Assembly: GCA_000196815.1 (NCBI GenBank) | Contig: FP929003.1 | Span: forward strand, 930,001 to 994,000 | From: Nitrospira defluvii | GTDB taxonomy: Bacteria; Nitrospirota; Nitrospiria; Nitrospirales; Nitrospiraceae | Direction: 5' to 3' | Length of the DNA: 64,000 nucleotides | Shown here: positions 26,947 through 36,870 of the stretch, one piece after another | How the letters are laid out: each line of letters begins with the position of its first letter | How positions within the stretch are numbered: position 1 is the first letter of the stretch | The notes under the pieces: generated by a model | Told to the model about the DNA's origin: nothing | Database searches by the model: none | Seen by the model: only the letters and a program-made list of their open reading frames with translations | Position numbers and translations under genes: made by a program

Positions 26947-28203
26947 ATGGACCAGATCATTATCCAAGGCGGCAGGCCGCTACGAGGAGAAGTCCGCACC
27001 AGTGGGGCGAAAAACGCGGCCTTGCCCATTCTCGCATCGACCATTCTTGGAGGCGGCGAATGCGTGCTTTCGAACATGCCTCGGGTTGTCGATGTGCTCA
27101 CGATGGGGAAGTTGCTCGGCATGCTGGGCATTTCCGTCGCGCAAGAGGCGAATCATACGATCGTGGAGGCTCAGGCGGTTGCTTCTACGGAAGCGCCGTA
27201 CGATCTTGTGCGAACCATGCGGGCGTCCGTCTTGGTGCTGGGCCCCCTCGTGGCCCGGTTAGGTGAAGCGAAGGTGTCGCTCCCGGGCGGTTGTGCGATC
27301 GGGTCTCGACCTGTCAATTTCCACCTCGCCGGTTTGGAAAAAATGGGCGCGACCGTCGAGATCGAGCATGGCTACATCAAGGCGACGGCACGTCGATTGA
27401 AGGGGGCTCGCATCTACTTCGATACGCCCAGCGTGACCGGCACTGAGAACCTCATGATGGCAGCCGTACTGGCCGAGGGAACTACGGTGCTCGAAAATGC
27501 GGCGAAAGAGCCTGAAATTTCCGATCTCGCGGCGTTCCTCACCAAGCGCGGCGCGCGCATCACCGGGGCGGGCACGGACATGATTACGATTGAAGGTGTG
27601 ACGGGACTGCACGGCGCGGATCATGCCGTGATTCCCGACCGAATTGAGGCGGGTACCTATCTTGTCGCCGGAGCCATTACCGGCGGTGAGGTGGTGATTG
27701 ATGACTGTCGCCCCGAACACATGGAGCCGTTGTTGATGAAACTGCGGGAGAGCGGCGTGGAGTTGATCGAGGAAAAGGAACGGATTCGCCTCAAGGTTAC
27801 CGGTCGTTTGAAGGGGACGAATGTCCGGACCAGCCCGCATCCTGGGTTTCCCACTGATATGCAGGCGCAGTTTGTCGCGCTCATGTCGGTGGCTGAAGGG
27901 ACCAGCGTCGTGACGGAAACGATTTTTGAAAGCCGGTTCATGCATGTGGAGGAGTTGCGCCGCATGGGCGCGGATATTCGAGTCGAAGGAAACCGGGTAG
28001 TCATTACAGGGAAAGAGCGGTTGACGGGCGCACCGGTCATGGCTTCGGACCTTCGCGCCAGCGCCGGGCTGATCGTGGCCGGGCTCGCCGCCGAGGGTAC
28101 GACGGAAGTGTCGCGGGTGTATCACCTCGATCGAGGCTACGAGCGTCTCGAGGAGAAGTTCAGAGCATTAGGCGCCAGCGTGGAGCGGAGAAAGGGGAAG
28201 TGA
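26947..28203 (+). CDS. murA: UDP-N-acetylglucosamine 1-carboxyvinyltransferase MurA
   Basis: Catalyses the first committed step of peptidoglycan synthesis, adding enolpyruvate from PEP to UDP-GlcNAc in the cytosol. The 418-residue product has [16 protein letters not shown] near the start. The catalytic Cys116 lies in [16 protein letters not shown], so it should be sensitive to fosfomycin-type inhibition (Asp variants are not). [10 protein letters not shown] and [13 protein letters not shown] complete the family motifs. Length is normal. Its stop overlaps the hisG start (GTGA), linking cell-wall and histidine genes in one transcript. Confidence 0.97.
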   Translation: MDQIIIQGGRPLRGEVRTSGAKNAALPILASTILGGGECVLSNMPRVVDVLTMGKLLGMLGISVAQEANHTIVEAQAVASTEAPYDLVRTMRASVLVLGPLVARLGEAKVSLPGGCAIGSRPVNFHLAGLEKMGATVEIEHGYIKATARRLKGARIYFDTPSVTGTENLMMAAVLAEGTTVLENAAKEPEISDLAAFLTKRGARITGAGTDMITIEGVTGLHGADHAVIPDRIEAGTYLVAGAITGGEVVIDDCRPEHMEPLLMKLRESGVELIEEKERIRLKVTGRLKGTNVRTSPHPGFPTDMQAQFVALMSVAEGTSVVTETIFESRFMHVEELRRMGADIRVEGNRVVITGKERLTGAPVMASDLRASAGLIVAGLAAEGTTEVSRVYHLDRGYERLEEKFRALGASVERRKGK

Positions 28204-28901
28204 CCGTGGGGGCGACGAAATCGCGCAACAAGAAGTCGCAGGGCCTGACCATTGCGCTGTCCAAGGGCAAGTTGCTTGGGCCCGTGCTGCATCTACTGAA
28301 GCAAGCCGGCTACCACAGTCCGGGCCTGTCGACGGAGAGTCGTAAGTTAGTATTTGCCTGTTCGTCCAACGATGCCACCTTCCTGATCGTCAGGCCAACC
28401 GATGTCCCCACCTACGTTGAGCATGGGGCGGCGGATGTCGGGGTGGTCGGTAAAGATGTGTTGCTGGAGCAGGGGAGCGACGTCTATGAGCCGTTGGATT
28501 TGAAGGTCGGAGCGTGTAGAATCTCCGTCGCCGCGCTCCAGGGGCTGCCTTCGCCGGACCGGTGGTCGTCGAAGATTCGGGTTGCGACGAAGTATCCCAA
28601 CGTTACCGAGCGGTATTTCAATCAGCGTGGGGTGCCGGTCGAAATTGTGAAATTGTATGGGTCTATCGAACTCGCGCCGATTGTCGGATTAGCCGATCGA
28701 ATCGTCGATCTGGTTGAAACGGGCAGCACGCTCAAGGCGCATGACCTGGCGGAGGTTGAGGTGATCACGCACTCGACCGCCAGGTTGATTGTGAACCGGG
28801 CAAGCCTCAAATTGAAACATGAGCCGCTCAAGGTGTTGATCGAGCGATTGCGCACCGCGGTGGCGGTGGAAGATGGGAATCGGGCCGCATCGCGCGCATA
28901 A
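28200..28901 (+). CDS. hisG: ATP phosphoribosyltransferase HisG, short form
   Basis: First enzyme of histidine synthesis, joining ATP and PRPP. The 233-residue product has [54 protein letters not shown] and the PRPP-binding region ending [14 protein letters not shown]. It lacks the C-terminal regulatory domain of the long form, so it is the short type that normally needs the partner HisZ. No HisZ is found in this window. The GTG at 28200 overlaps the murA stop; a second GTG at 28206 is possible. Confidence 0.95.
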   Translation: MTVGATKSRNKKSQGLTIALSKGKLLGPVLHLLKQAGYHSPGLSTESRKLVFACSSNDATFLIVRPTDVPTYVEHGAADVGVVGKDVLLEQGSDVYEPLDLKVGACRISVAALQGLPSPDRWSSKIRVATKYPNVTERYFNQRGVPVEIVKLYGSIELAPIVGLADRIVDLVETGSTLKAHDLAEVEVITHSTARLIVNRASLKLKHEPLKVLIERLRTAVAVEDGNRAASRA

Positions 28902-28951
28902 GTGAAAGTCTCTGACTTCGTGACGGGTGTCGAAGCGGCGGAACGGATGAT

Positions 28952-30235
28952 ATGACCATTCTGACGAACACCGATCGGGCGTATGACAAGGCGTTGCGAA
29001 AAATCGTGACCCGCTCGCGCACGCAAGGCGCAGGCGTGGAGAAGAGCGTACGCACGATTCTGAAGGCCGTGGAGCGGGGCGGGGATCGTGCAGTCCTCCG
29101 GTACACGAAAAAGTTCGATCGGCTCGCCTTGAAGCTCGATCACATGCGTGTGACCCCTGAAGAAATCAAGGAGGCCTACTACCACATTCGCAAGGATGAG
29201 GGGGATTCCCTCCGCTACGCCGCGGAACGTGTGCGGCAATTCCATGAGCGCCAGCGCACCAAAACCTGGATGTATCAGGAGCAGAACGCCACACTCGGTC
29301 AGATGGTCACGCCGCTGGACGCCGTCGGCGTGTATGTGCCGGGCGGCAAGGCCGTGTATCCCTCGTCGGTGCTGATGTGCGCGATTCCTGCAAAAGTGGC
29401 GGGCGTTCGGCGTATCGTTATGTGTACCCCGACCCCGAAAGGGGAGATCAATCCCTATCTACTGGTGGCCGCGGACATTGCCGGTGTCGATGAAATCTAT
29501 CGCGTGGGTGGTGTGCAGGCAATCGGCGCGATGGCGTTCGGGACCAAGACCATCGCCAAGGTCGATAAAATTGTGGGGCCCGGCAACATTTTCGTCGCTA
29601 CGGCCAAGCGTCTGCTCTATGGCACCGTCGGTATCGACATGGTGGCCGGTCCCAGTGAGTTGCTCGTGGTGGCGGATGATGACGCCAAGCCGGCGCATGT
29701 GGCGGCGGATCTGCTCTGCGAGGCGGAGCATGACGAAGATGCGCAGGTCTATCTCGTGACAACCTCCGCATCATTGGCCAAAGAAGTGGTGCGTCTGATT
29801 CAGGTGCAGTTGAAGGGCTTGCAACGAGAGAAAATTGCGGCGAAGTCGATCGCCCGGCATTTTGCGGCATTCGTCGTTCCGACCATGGATGAAGCCATTG
29901 AGGTGGCGAATGCGATCGCGCCTGAGCATCTCACGCTCTCGGTTGACCGGCCGTTCGATTATTTGGAGCAGGTGCGGCACGCCGGAGCCCTGTTCCTGGG
30001 CCGCTACACGCCGCCCGCGGTCGCAGACTATGTCGCAGGTCCGAACCATGTCTTGCCGACCGGGGCGACCGCCCGCTTCTTTTCACCGTTGTCGGTCAAC
30101 GACTACGTGAAGGTGAGCAACATCGTGCACTACACCAAGGAAGAGTTGACGAAAGCCAAGGATCATATCGTCCGACTGGCGCATATCGAGGGCTTCGATG
30201 CGCACGCCAAATCAGCCCAAAGCAGGTTCGCATGA
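28952..30235 (+). CDS. hisD: Histidinol dehydrogenase
   Basis: Zinc enzyme that oxidises L-histidinol to histidine in two NAD-dependent steps. The 427-residue product shows [70 protein letters not shown] with the conserved Glu and His, and [18 protein letters not shown]. Length is normal. It starts 50 bases after hisG and overlaps hisB by four bases (ATGA). It belongs to the his operon. Confidence 0.97.
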   Translation: MTILTNTDRAYDKALRKIVTRSRTQGAGVEKSVRTILKAVERGGDRAVLRYTKKFDRLALKLDHMRVTPEEIKEAYYHIRKDEGDSLRYAAERVRQFHERQRTKTWMYQEQNATLGQMVTPLDAVGVYVPGGKAVYPSSVLMCAIPAKVAGVRRIVMCTPTPKGEINPYLLVAADIAGVDEIYRVGGVQAIGAMAFGTKTIAKVDKIVGPGNIFVATAKRLLYGTVGIDMVAGPSELLVVADDDAKPAHVAADLLCEAEHDEDAQVYLVTTSASLAKEVVRLIQVQLKGLQREKIAAKSIARHFAAFVVPTMDEAIEVANAIAPEHLTLSVDRPFDYLEQVRHAGALFLGRYTPPAVADYVAGPNHVLPTGATARFFSPLSVNDYVKVSNIVHYTKEELTKAKDHIVRLAHIEGFDAHAKSAQSRFA

Positions 30236-30837
30236 AAAAGAACGGTCCTCCCAGGCAGGCCTCGCTTCACCGTGCCACCAAGGAAACGGATATTCGCGTT
30301 GACTGGAGCCTGGACGGCACCGGCCAGGGCAAGGTCGACACCTCCATCCGGTTCTTCGACCACATGCTGGATTTGCTTGCCAAGCATGGGTTCTTCGACC
30401 TGACGGTCCAGGCCAAGGGCGATATTGAAATCGACGAACACCACACGGTGGAGGATGTCGGGATTGTCATGGGGAAGGCCCTGCACCAGGCGTTGGGTGA
30501 AAAGGCGGGGATCAAACGATTCGGATTCGCCTCGGTACCGTTAGATGAAACCCTCGCGCAGGTGACGGTTGATCTGAGCGGGCGCCCCTATCTCGTGTAC
30601 AACGTCAATTTGCCGGATCGAAAGATTAAGACCTTCGATCTCGGCCTGTTCGAGGATTTTTTTCAGGCCTTTGTGACCCACGGTGGGTTGAATTTGCATG
30701 TGAATCTCCAATACGGACGCAATCCGCACCACATCATGGAAGCTATCTTCAAGGCGTTGGCCCGAGCGTTGGATCAAGCCACCACGCTGGAAGAGCGATT
30801 GTCAGGGGCAGTCCTCTCCACGAAGGGAAGCCTCTAG
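30232..30837 (+). CDS. hisB: Imidazoleglycerol-phosphate dehydratase
   Basis: Dehydrates imidazole glycerol phosphate to imidazole acetol phosphate in the histidine pathway. The 201-residue product has the metal-binding clusters [24 protein letters not shown] and [18 protein letters not shown]. It is monofunctional, without the phosphatase domain found in enterobacterial HisB. It overlaps the hisD stop by four bases. The next gene, hisH, starts 86 bases downstream. Confidence 0.97.
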   Translation: MKKNGPPRQASLHRATKETDIRVDWSLDGTGQGKVDTSIRFFDHMLDLLAKHGFFDLTVQAKGDIEIDEHHTVEDVGIVMGKALHQALGEKAGIKRFGFASVPLDETLAQVTVDLSGRPYLVYNVNLPDRKIKTFDLGLFEDFFQAFVTHGGLNLHVNLQYGRNPHHIMEAIFKALARALDQATTLEERLSGAVLSTKGSL

Positions 30838-30923
30838 GTAGAAACGGTGGCGCGAGAGGGGCAGTGTCTGCCGTCCTCTCCGTCGTCTTTCAAGTCCCCA
30901 GGGACCGTCTTCGAGCGCGATAT

Positions 30924-31532
30924 ATGATTGCCATCATCGATTACGGCATGGGTAATTTGCGGAGTGTCTCCAAGGCCTTCGAGGCGGTGGGGCATCAGGC
31001 GGTGGTCACACGCGAGGCTCGCGTCATTGCTGATGCCAGTCACGTGGTATTGCCCGGCGTGGGAGCCTTCGGGGATTGCATGGCGAATCTGGAGCGATAT
31101 GAATTGATCGCGCCGATTCACGCCGCCGTTCAATCCGGGAAACCGTTTCTGGGTATCTGTCTGGGACTGCAATTGCTGTTTACGGAAAGTGAAGAATTCG
31201 GGGTGCACAAAGGTCTCGGTATCATACCGGGTCGGGTAAAAAAATTTGTGCTGGACCCCCCGCTGAAAGTGCCGCATATGGGGTGGAACGAGATCCAAAT
31301 CGTGCACTGCGCCCCGCCGTTTGCAGGCATCGCGCCCCGCAGCTATTGTTATTTTGTGCACTCGTATTACGTCGAGCCCGTTGAGTCTTCGGTGGTTGCT
31401 ACCATGACCGAGTATGGGCGACCCTTTGCGTCTGCCGTGTGGAAGGACAATGTCGTCGCATGCCAGTTTCATCCTGAAAAAAGCCAAGCGGTCGGACTGC
31501 AGGTGATCAAGAACTTCGGGGCTTGGACGTGA
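30924..31532 (+). CDS. hisH: Imidazole glycerol phosphate synthase, glutaminase subunit HisH
   Basis: Class I glutamine amidotransferase that releases ammonia for HisF. The 202-residue product begins MIAIIDYGMGNLRSVSKAFE. The nucleophilic Cys lies in GICLGLQLLF and the His-Glu pair in CQFHPEKSQ. The ATG at 30924 matches the family start; an upstream in-frame GTG adds 20 residues not typical of HisH. Its partner HisF is encoded at 33086, two genes away. The lipoprotein gene that follows overlaps by four bases. Confidence 0.96.
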   Translation: MIAIIDYGMGNLRSVSKAFEAVGHQAVVTREARVIADASHVVLPGVGAFGDCMANLERYELIAPIHAAVQSGKPFLGICLGLQLLFTESEEFGVHKGLGIIPGRVKKFVLDPPLKVPHMGWNEIQIVHCAPPFAGIAPRSYCYFVHSYYVEPVESSVVATMTEYGRPFASAVWKDNVVACQFHPEKSQAVGLQVIKNFGAWT

Positions 31533-32263
31533 GAGACTGGTCTGTGCGGGTGCTATTGGTTCCGTTCGCGTTGCTCCTGCTGGCGGGCTGCAGCGGGACA
31601 AAAGTCACCTCCAAAGCTTCGTCGCAGTTGGGGAAGTATCCGGTCCGTACAATTGCCCTCATTCCGTTTGAAACCATAGCGACTCCCCAAGCGATCGAGG
31701 TGTCCGGACCTGCGTTTCCCGTCCCGTCCGGCGCAAGACGATCCGACATGACTGTTGGGGTTTCTCCGACGACCGATCAGTCCGTGCGCCAGACTCATCG
31801 CGTGCCGGCCTCCGCAGGGGAGAAAATCACGGATTTGATGTGGACAAAACTCAAGGCCCGATCGGGGTTGCGACTGCTTTCTCCCAACGAATCCGTAAGA
31901 GTTGCACGGGAAATTTCCGCGGGGACCGCGACGGAGCCGATATCTGCCCACACGATTGCGCAACGCCTCGGAGCCGATGCGGCCCTCAGCGGCAAGGTGC
32001 TTGTCTATCAGGAGCGTGTCGGTAGTCGGCTTGGCGCGGACCCACCGGCTGCCGTGGGATTCGAGGTGAAACTGGTCGCGCCGGACGGCACGATCCTGTG
32101 GGAGGGCAACTACTATGAGAAACAGCGGCCGATGACGGAAGACTTTTTAGGCTTTGTCCAGCGCTATGGCGTGTTTGTCACTGCCGAGGAGCTAGCCGCT
32201 TATGGAGCGACCGAATTGGCGGATGCGTTTCCCTATGGCGGCGCAGCGGGCGAGGCAAAATGA
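31529..32263 (+). CDS. Putative lipoprotein within the his operon
   Basis: A 244-residue product with a hydrophobic N-terminus and lipobox LLAGC near residue 21, so it is probably an outer-membrane lipoprotein. The rest resembles periplasmic lipoproteins with a GNA1162 or curli-assembly-like fold: VRTIALIPFE, ITDLMWTKLKARSGLRLLSP, AHTIAQRLGADAALSGKVLVYQER, VGFEVKLVAPDGTILWEGNYYE. That similarity is by general pattern only. The GTG at 31529 overlaps the hisH stop; a TTG at 31523 is possible. It sits between hisH and hisA with no obvious metabolic link. Confidence 0.82.
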   Translation: MRDWSVRVLLVPFALLLLAGCSGTKVTSKASSQLGKYPVRTIALIPFETIATPQAIEVSGPAFPVPSGARRSDMTVGVSPTTDQSVRQTHRVPASAGEKITDLMWTKLKARSGLRLLSPNESVRVAREISAGTATEPISAHTIAQRLGADAALSGKVLVYQERVGSRLGADPPAAVGFEVKLVAPDGTILWEGNYYEKQRPMTEDFLGFVQRYGVFVTAEELAAYGATELADAFPYGGAAGEAK

Positions 32264-32285
32264 ACGTGTGGCGACAGGTGGTGGT

Positions 32286-33011
32286 ATGCGTGTAATTCCG
32301 GCGATTGATCTTAAAGACGGTCGTTGCGTCCGATTGCGGCAGGGTGACATGGCCGCTGAAACGGTGTATTCCAACGACGTGCCCTCGGTGGCCGGCCGCT
32401 GGCAGCAACAAGGCGCCGATCTTATTCATGTCGTCGATCTGAACGGCGCCGTCGATGGAGTGCCGAAGAATCTTCCCCAGATCGAAGCCGTGATGAAGAC
32501 GGTCAGCGTGAAGGTGCAAGTGGGGGGCGGGATTCGGACCATTGAGACCGTGCGGCGATATCTCCATGCGGGCGTGGCGCGTGTGGTCCTGGGCACGGCC
32601 GCCCTCACGGATCGAACGTTTCTTGTGCAGGCCTGTCAGGAGTTCCCTCGGCGTATCTTGTTGGGACTCGACGCGCGAGACGGGAAGGTCGCGGTGAAGG
32701 GCTGGACTGCGGTGTCCGAAACGAAGGCCATCAATCTGCTTAAAGAACTGGCCGGTCTTGAACTGGGTGCCGTCATTTACACCGATATCGCCAGGGATGG
32801 AATGCTGAGTGGGCCGAACCTGGTTGCGTTGGGGGAAGTCGTCGAGTGTTCGTCGTTTCCCGTCATCGCGTCCGGGGGCATCACGCGCGTGGAAGATCTG
32901 CAGGCGGTGCACGCGCTCGGTCCTCGGGTGGAGGGGGCCATCGTCGGCAAGGCCCTCTACGACGGGAAATTGGACTATGCGGCCGCGGTTGCAGCAATCG
33001 GAACACGTTGA
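32286..33011 (+). CDS. hisA: ProFAR isomerase HisA
   Basis: Isomerises the aminoaldose intermediate of histidine synthesis to its ketose form; a TIM barrel. The 241-residue product begins [21 protein letters not shown] with the catalytic Asp. It has [39 protein letters not shown] with the second Asp, and [13 protein letters not shown]. The ATG at 32286 fits the family start and has AGGTGG upstream; the longer frame overlaps the preceding gene. It is not the dual-function PriA type as far as can be judged. Confidence 0.96.
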   Translation: MRVIPAIDLKDGRCVRLRQGDMAAETVYSNDVPSVAGRWQQQGADLIHVVDLNGAVDGVPKNLPQIEAVMKTVSVKVQVGGGIRTIETVRRYLHAGVARVVLGTAALTDRTFLVQACQEFPRRILLGLDARDGKVAVKGWTAVSETKAINLLKELAGLELGAVIYTDIARDGMLSGPNLVALGEVVECSSFPVIASGGITRVEDLQAVHALGPRVEGAIVGKALYDGKLDYAAAVAAIGTR

Positions 33012-33085
33012 GGAGCTTGCATGAGGCTGTGCGCAACGAGAGGCGGCTCGCTTCAGATGATGCACCTCACGCGTCACGAACTTCT

Positions 33086-33856
33086 ATGCTGACCAAACGC
33101 ATCATTCCCTGCTTGGATGTGAAGGATGGTCGAGTCGTCAAAGGCGTGAGCTTTGTGAATTTGCGGGATGCCGGCGACCCGGTCGAGGTGGCGACCATCT
33201 ATGATCGTGAAGGCGCGGACGAATTGTGCTTTTTGGATATCACCGCCTCACACGAAAACCGCAAGACCATCATCGAGGTGGTGGAGCAAACCGCTGCCCG
33301 CGTGTTTATGCCGCTGACGGTCGGAGGCGGGGTGCGTACGTTGGACGACATTCGGACCTTGCTCAATGCCGGGGCCGATAAAGTCAGTATCAATACGACG
33401 GCGGTGCAGCAGCCGGAATTTGTTCGCGAGGCTGCCCAGCGATTCGGTACGCAGTGTATCGTGGTGGCGATCGACGCCAAACAGTCCGGTCAGGCGGATC
33501 GCTGGGAAGTGTTTACCCACGGGGGCCGAAAACCGACCGGCTTGGACGCAGTCGAGTGGGCGCGACGGATGGAAGGGTACGGGGCCGGAGAGATCCTCCT
33601 GACCAGCATGGACCAGGATGGCCGCCAGAACGGGTATGATCTGGCTCTGACTGCGGCGGTTTCGGAGCGTCTCTCGATTCCGGTGATTGCCTCAGGCGGG
33701 GTGGGGACCTTGGAGCATCTCTACGACGGGTTGGTGAAGGGGAAAGCGGACGCCGTCCTGGCCGCCTCGATTTTCCACTATCGAACTTATACCATTCAGC
33801 AGGCCAAGGCGTATCTGCGAGACCGCGAGGTACCGGTGCGACTGGACCCAGCCTAG
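33086..33856 (+). CDS. hisF: Imidazole glycerol phosphate synthase, cyclase subunit HisF
   Basis: TIM-barrel cyclase that uses ammonia from HisH to form imidazole glycerol phosphate and AICAR. The 256-residue product begins [23 protein letters not shown] with the catalytic Asp. It has [41 protein letters not shown] with the second Asp, and [13 protein letters not shown]. The ATG at 33086 is the family start; the frame is open 80 codons further upstream into hisA but this is not supported. The hisIE gene begins right after its stop. Confidence 0.97.
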   Translation: MLTKRIIPCLDVKDGRVVKGVSFVNLRDAGDPVEVATIYDREGADELCFLDITASHENRKTIIEVVEQTAARVFMPLTVGGGVRTLDDIRTLLNAGADKVSINTTAVQQPEFVREAAQRFGTQCIVVAIDAKQSGQADRWEVFTHGGRKPTGLDAVEWARRMEGYGAGEILLTSMDQDGRQNGYDLALTAAVSERLSIPVIASGGVGTLEHLYDGLVKGKADAVLAASIFHYRTYTIQQAKAYLRDREVPVRLDPA

Positions 33857-33871
33857 ATGGAGCAGGATGTG

Positions 33872-34555
33872 ATGTCGAAAGAGAGTCGAACTATGACGTT
33901 TGACGGGCAGGGGTTGATCCCTGCTGTGATTCAAGATTGGCTGGATGGCACCGTGCTGATGGTCGGGTATATGAATCAAGACGCCATTGCCAAGACGCTT
34001 CAGACGAGGTCCGTTCACTTCTGGAGCCGGTCTCGCCGGAAGTTGTGGGAGAAGGGCGAGACATCCGGACATTTCCTCAAAGTGAAAGATCTGTTCGTCG
34101 ATTGTGATCGTGACACGATCCTCGTGAAGGCGGAACCCGTCGGACCGACCTGCCATACCGGTGAACGTGCCTGCTTTTTCGCCCGGATGACGGAAGAGGG
34201 GCAGGCCGGTGAGGAGAAGACCCAGGATGCCGGTGGGGGGATCCTGGATCGGGTGTATCAGACCATTTTGAGCCGGAAGGCCAGTCCGCAGCCCGACTCC
34301 TATGTGTCGAAATTATTGCAGGGCGGAGCCGATCGCATTCTCAAGAAGGTGGCTGAAGAGGCGGGAGAAGTGATTATTGCCGCAAAAAATCAGAAGCGGG
34401 AAGAGATCATCTACGAGACGGCCGATCTGCTCTTTCACGCCTTGCTGGTGCTGGGGTACCACGGTGTGACGCTGAACGAGGTGTATCGTGAACTCGGGAC
34501 CCGCTTCGGAAAGTCCGGGATCCGGCCCTCGGCTGAGGGGGGATCGCGTGGATAA
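33872..34555 (+). CDS. hisIE: Bifunctional phosphoribosyl-AMP cyclohydrolase/phosphoribosyl-ATP pyrophosphatase
   Basis: Carries out steps 2 and 3 of histidine synthesis. Residues about 1-115 are the cyclohydrolase domain (MVGYMNQDAIAKT, VHFWSRSRRKLWEKGETSGH, DCDRDTILVKAEPVGPTCHTG with the zinc ligands). Residues about 125-225 are the pyrophosphatase domain (KVAEEAGEVIIAAKN, ETADLLFHALLVL). The ATG at 33872 was chosen for the AGGA site just upstream; an in-frame ATG at 33857, directly after the hisF stop, is the alternative. Its end overlaps the HIT gene by 8 bases. Confidence 0.94.
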   Translation: MSKESRTMTFDGQGLIPAVIQDWLDGTVLMVGYMNQDAIAKTLQTRSVHFWSRSRRKLWEKGETSGHFLKVKDLFVDCDRDTILVKAEPVGPTCHTGERACFFARMTEEGQAGEEKTQDAGGGILDRVYQTILSRKASPQPDSYVSKLLQGGADRILKKVAEEAGEVIIAAKNQKREEIIYETADLLFHALLVLGYHGVTLNEVYRELGTRFGKSGIRPSAEGGSRG

Positions 34556-34892
34556 CTGTATTTTTTGTCGCATCGTCGAAGGCGGTATTCCTGCCAAAAT
34601 TGTGTATCAGGATGATCAGGTTCTGGCATTCGAGGATATTAATGCTCAGGCCCCGGTTCATATCTTGGTGATTCCGAAACGCCATGTGGCGGCTGTGCAG
34701 GACTGTCGAGAGGGAGACCAGGCGCTATTGGGGCATCTCCTGTTGACCTGCTCAAAAATCGCAGGCATGAAAAACCTGGCTGAATCAGGCTATCGGATTG
34801 TGACGAATACGGGAGCGGAGAGCGGGCAAACCGTGTTTCATCTCCATCTTCATGTGCTGGGCGGGAGACATATGACCTGGCCTCCAGGATAA
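34548..34892 (+). CDS. HIT family nucleotide-binding protein
   Basis: Histidine-triad protein, probably a purine nucleoside phosphoramidase or similar hydrolase of the HinT branch. The 114-residue product begins VDNCIFCRIVEGGIPAKIVYQDD with Cys residues for zinc, has FEDINAQAPVHILVIPKRH, and ends with the triad HLHLHVLGGRHMTWPPG. The GTG at 34548 was chosen because it gives the standard family start and follows a G-rich ribosome site (GAGGGGGG). It overlaps hisIE by 8 bases, so it is probably cotranscribed with the his operon. Confidence 0.95.
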   Translation: MDNCIFCRIVEGGIPAKIVYQDDQVLAFEDINAQAPVHILVIPKRHVAAVQDCREGDQALLGHLLLTCSKIAGMKNLAESGYRIVTNTGAESGQTVFHLHLHVLGGRHMTWPPG

Positions 34893-34909
34893 TCCGTTCC
34901 CCTCCTCGA

Positions 34910-34939
34910 TTGACACTTGTGCGAGCCGTTTGTTAGGGT
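34910..34939 (+). promoter_or_regulatory. Sigma-70-type promoter for dnaG-rpoD
   Basis: TTGACA (34910-34915), an 18-base spacer and TAGGGT (34934-34939). The start would be near 34946, about 80 bases before dnaG. Confidence 0.6.
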
Positions 34940-35023
34940 GAACGGTCAACTTTCATTCGCGTTCAATGCACTCCAGCCAGCTACAGTCTGGTTGGATCCC
35001 TGCGGGCACAAGCGAGGACCGCC

Positions 35024-36868
35024 GTGGGCCAAGGCCTGATTTCGGACGACGTCATTAACCAAATCAGAGACCGAGTGGACATCGCGGAGATCGTGGGTCA
35101 GCACGTGGCATTGACCCGAACCGGCCAGAATCTCAAGGGGCTCTGTCCGTTCCATCAAGAAAAGTCTCCCTCCTTTACGGTCAGCTCTTCACGACAGATT
35201 TTTCATTGCTTCGGCTGTGGCGCCGGCGGCAATGTGTATACGTTTCTCATGAAATTGACCGGGGCTGGCTTTCCTGAAATTGTCCGCGATCTGGGTCGCA
35301 AGGTAGGGGTGGATGTTCCGGAATCGGCCGGGGGATATTCCAGCGAGGCGCGCACGCAGCTCGGTCGGATTGAGCGGCTCAATGCTGCGGCCGGAGCCTA
35401 TTACCAGCGCATGTTACTGGATCACACCGCCGGTGCCCCTGCCCGTGCCTATCTCGACGGGCGCGGCATTCATCACAACACGATTGCCCAGTTTCAGATC
35501 GGCTATGCCCCGCAGGAATGGGATGGATTGACCAAAGCCATGTTGAAAGAGGGCTTCACCCCTGCGGATCTGGTTGCAGCGGGTCTGTCCATTCCGCGAG
35601 ATCAGAGCGGACAACAGAAAACCGCCGCGTCAGGCCACTACGATCGGTTCCGCTCCCGGGTCATGTTTCCCATCGTGGATTTGCGCAAGCGGGTGGTGGC
35701 GTTCGGCGGACGGATTCTCGGAGAGGGGATGCCCAAGTATTTGAACTCCCCTGAGACCCCGTTGTTTAAGAAGGGGCAGACGTTGTTTGCCCTGGAGGCA
35801 GCCCGCGAGGCGGCGGGGCAGCAGCACACCTTGATCATTGTCGAAGGGTATTTCGATGCCGTTGCGTTGCACCAGGCCGGCATCCGTCATGTGGCCGCCA
35901 CATTGGGCACAGCCCTGACCGCCGAGCACATTACTGTGATCAGGCGGTTTGCCTCCAATGTTGTGCTGTTGTTCGATCCTGACCAGGCCGGGGTACGGGC
36001 TGCACTGCGAACGTTGGATTTATTCGTCAATAGCGGGTTGAGCGTTACGGTTGTCTCACTGCCGGAGGGAGACGATCCCGATACATACGTGAGGAAATAC
36101 GGCGCCGATGGGTTTACAACCTTGCATCAAGCGGCCCCGAGCCTGCTGGATTTTGCCGTAGAACATAGTCTACGCACCGCCGAGTCCGGCACCGTGGAAG
36201 ACCGGATCCGCGCGGTGGATGCCGTGTTGCGCATTCTTCAGAAAAGCGCCCATCCGATCGAGCGGGAGGAGCGTATCCGTTTAGTCGCGGAACGGTTGGG
36301 ACTCAGTCAGCAACGATTGATCGATCGCTACCCGACGCTTGCATCCGAGGAGACGCGCCGCCCTTCTCCGCGGCCGGCGGTCACGCCCGCTGTCGCGTCG
36401 CCGAAGCCGAAAGCAAATCCGGAGGAGCGTGATTTGGCGCACCTCCTGGTGCAGGGAAGTTTGTCGGCCGAGGATCTGCGGAGGTTGTCGCCGGACGCTT
36501 TTTCCGCCTCGGCCTATCGCCGGCTCATTGAATGCGCACTTCAGCATCGTGAGCAAGACGGGCGGGTCTCTGTCCGGGGCCTGTTGGATACCCTGATCAA
36601 CGATCAGGAATGTGGTTCTTTGGTTTCAGAACTGTCGATGTCGGAACAGCATTATGATGATGTCCCGGCGCATATTGCTGGATGTTTGGACACGCTCGAG
36701 CGGAGAGGTCGTGAGCGGACCATGGGTGCGCTGATTCAGGAGTTGAAGGCCGCCGAACGGGAGCGGCGTGAAGCGGATGTGCACCGCCTGAACAGATTGA
36801 TTAACGAGATGCGGATTCGGAAGGCCGGCGTGATGCCGGCTGCGCTGACGTCTGCGGTGAAGGAGTAG
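35024..36868 (+). CDS. dnaG: DNA primase DnaG
   Basis: Makes RNA primers at the replication fork together with the DnaB helicase. The 614-residue product has the N-terminal CHC2 zinc finger (CPFH, then CFGCG), the RNA polymerase core with [22 protein letters not shown], and the TOPRIM motif [12 protein letters not shown] followed by LLFDPDQAG. After a Pro-rich linker (about 440-465) comes the helicase-binding C-terminal domain. The GTG at 35024 follows GAGGACC. The rpoD gene starts 2 bases after the stop, the classical primase-sigma arrangement without rpsU. Confidence 0.97.
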   Translation: MGQGLISDDVINQIRDRVDIAEIVGQHVALTRTGQNLKGLCPFHQEKSPSFTVSSSRQIFHCFGCGAGGNVYTFLMKLTGAGFPEIVRDLGRKVGVDVPESAGGYSSEARTQLGRIERLNAAAGAYYQRMLLDHTAGAPARAYLDGRGIHHNTIAQFQIGYAPQEWDGLTKAMLKEGFTPADLVAAGLSIPRDQSGQQKTAASGHYDRFRSRVMFPIVDLRKRVVAFGGRILGEGMPKYLNSPETPLFKKGQTLFALEAAREAAGQQHTLIIVEGYFDAVALHQAGIRHVAATLGTALTAEHITVIRRFASNVVLLFDPDQAGVRAALRTLDLFVNSGLSVTVVSLPEGDDPDTYVRKYGADGFTTLHQAAPSLLDFAVEHSLRTAESGTVEDRIRAVDAVLRILQKSAHPIEREERIRLVAERLGLSQQRLIDRYPTLASEETRRPSPRPAVTPAVASPKPKANPEERDLAHLLVQGSLSAEDLRRLSPDAFSASAYRRLIECALQHREQDGRVSVRGLLDTLINDQECGSLVSELSMSEQHYDDVPAHIAGCLDTLERRGRERTMGALIQELKAAERERREADVHRLNRLINEMRIRKAGVMPAALTSAVKE

Positions 36869-36870
36869 GT

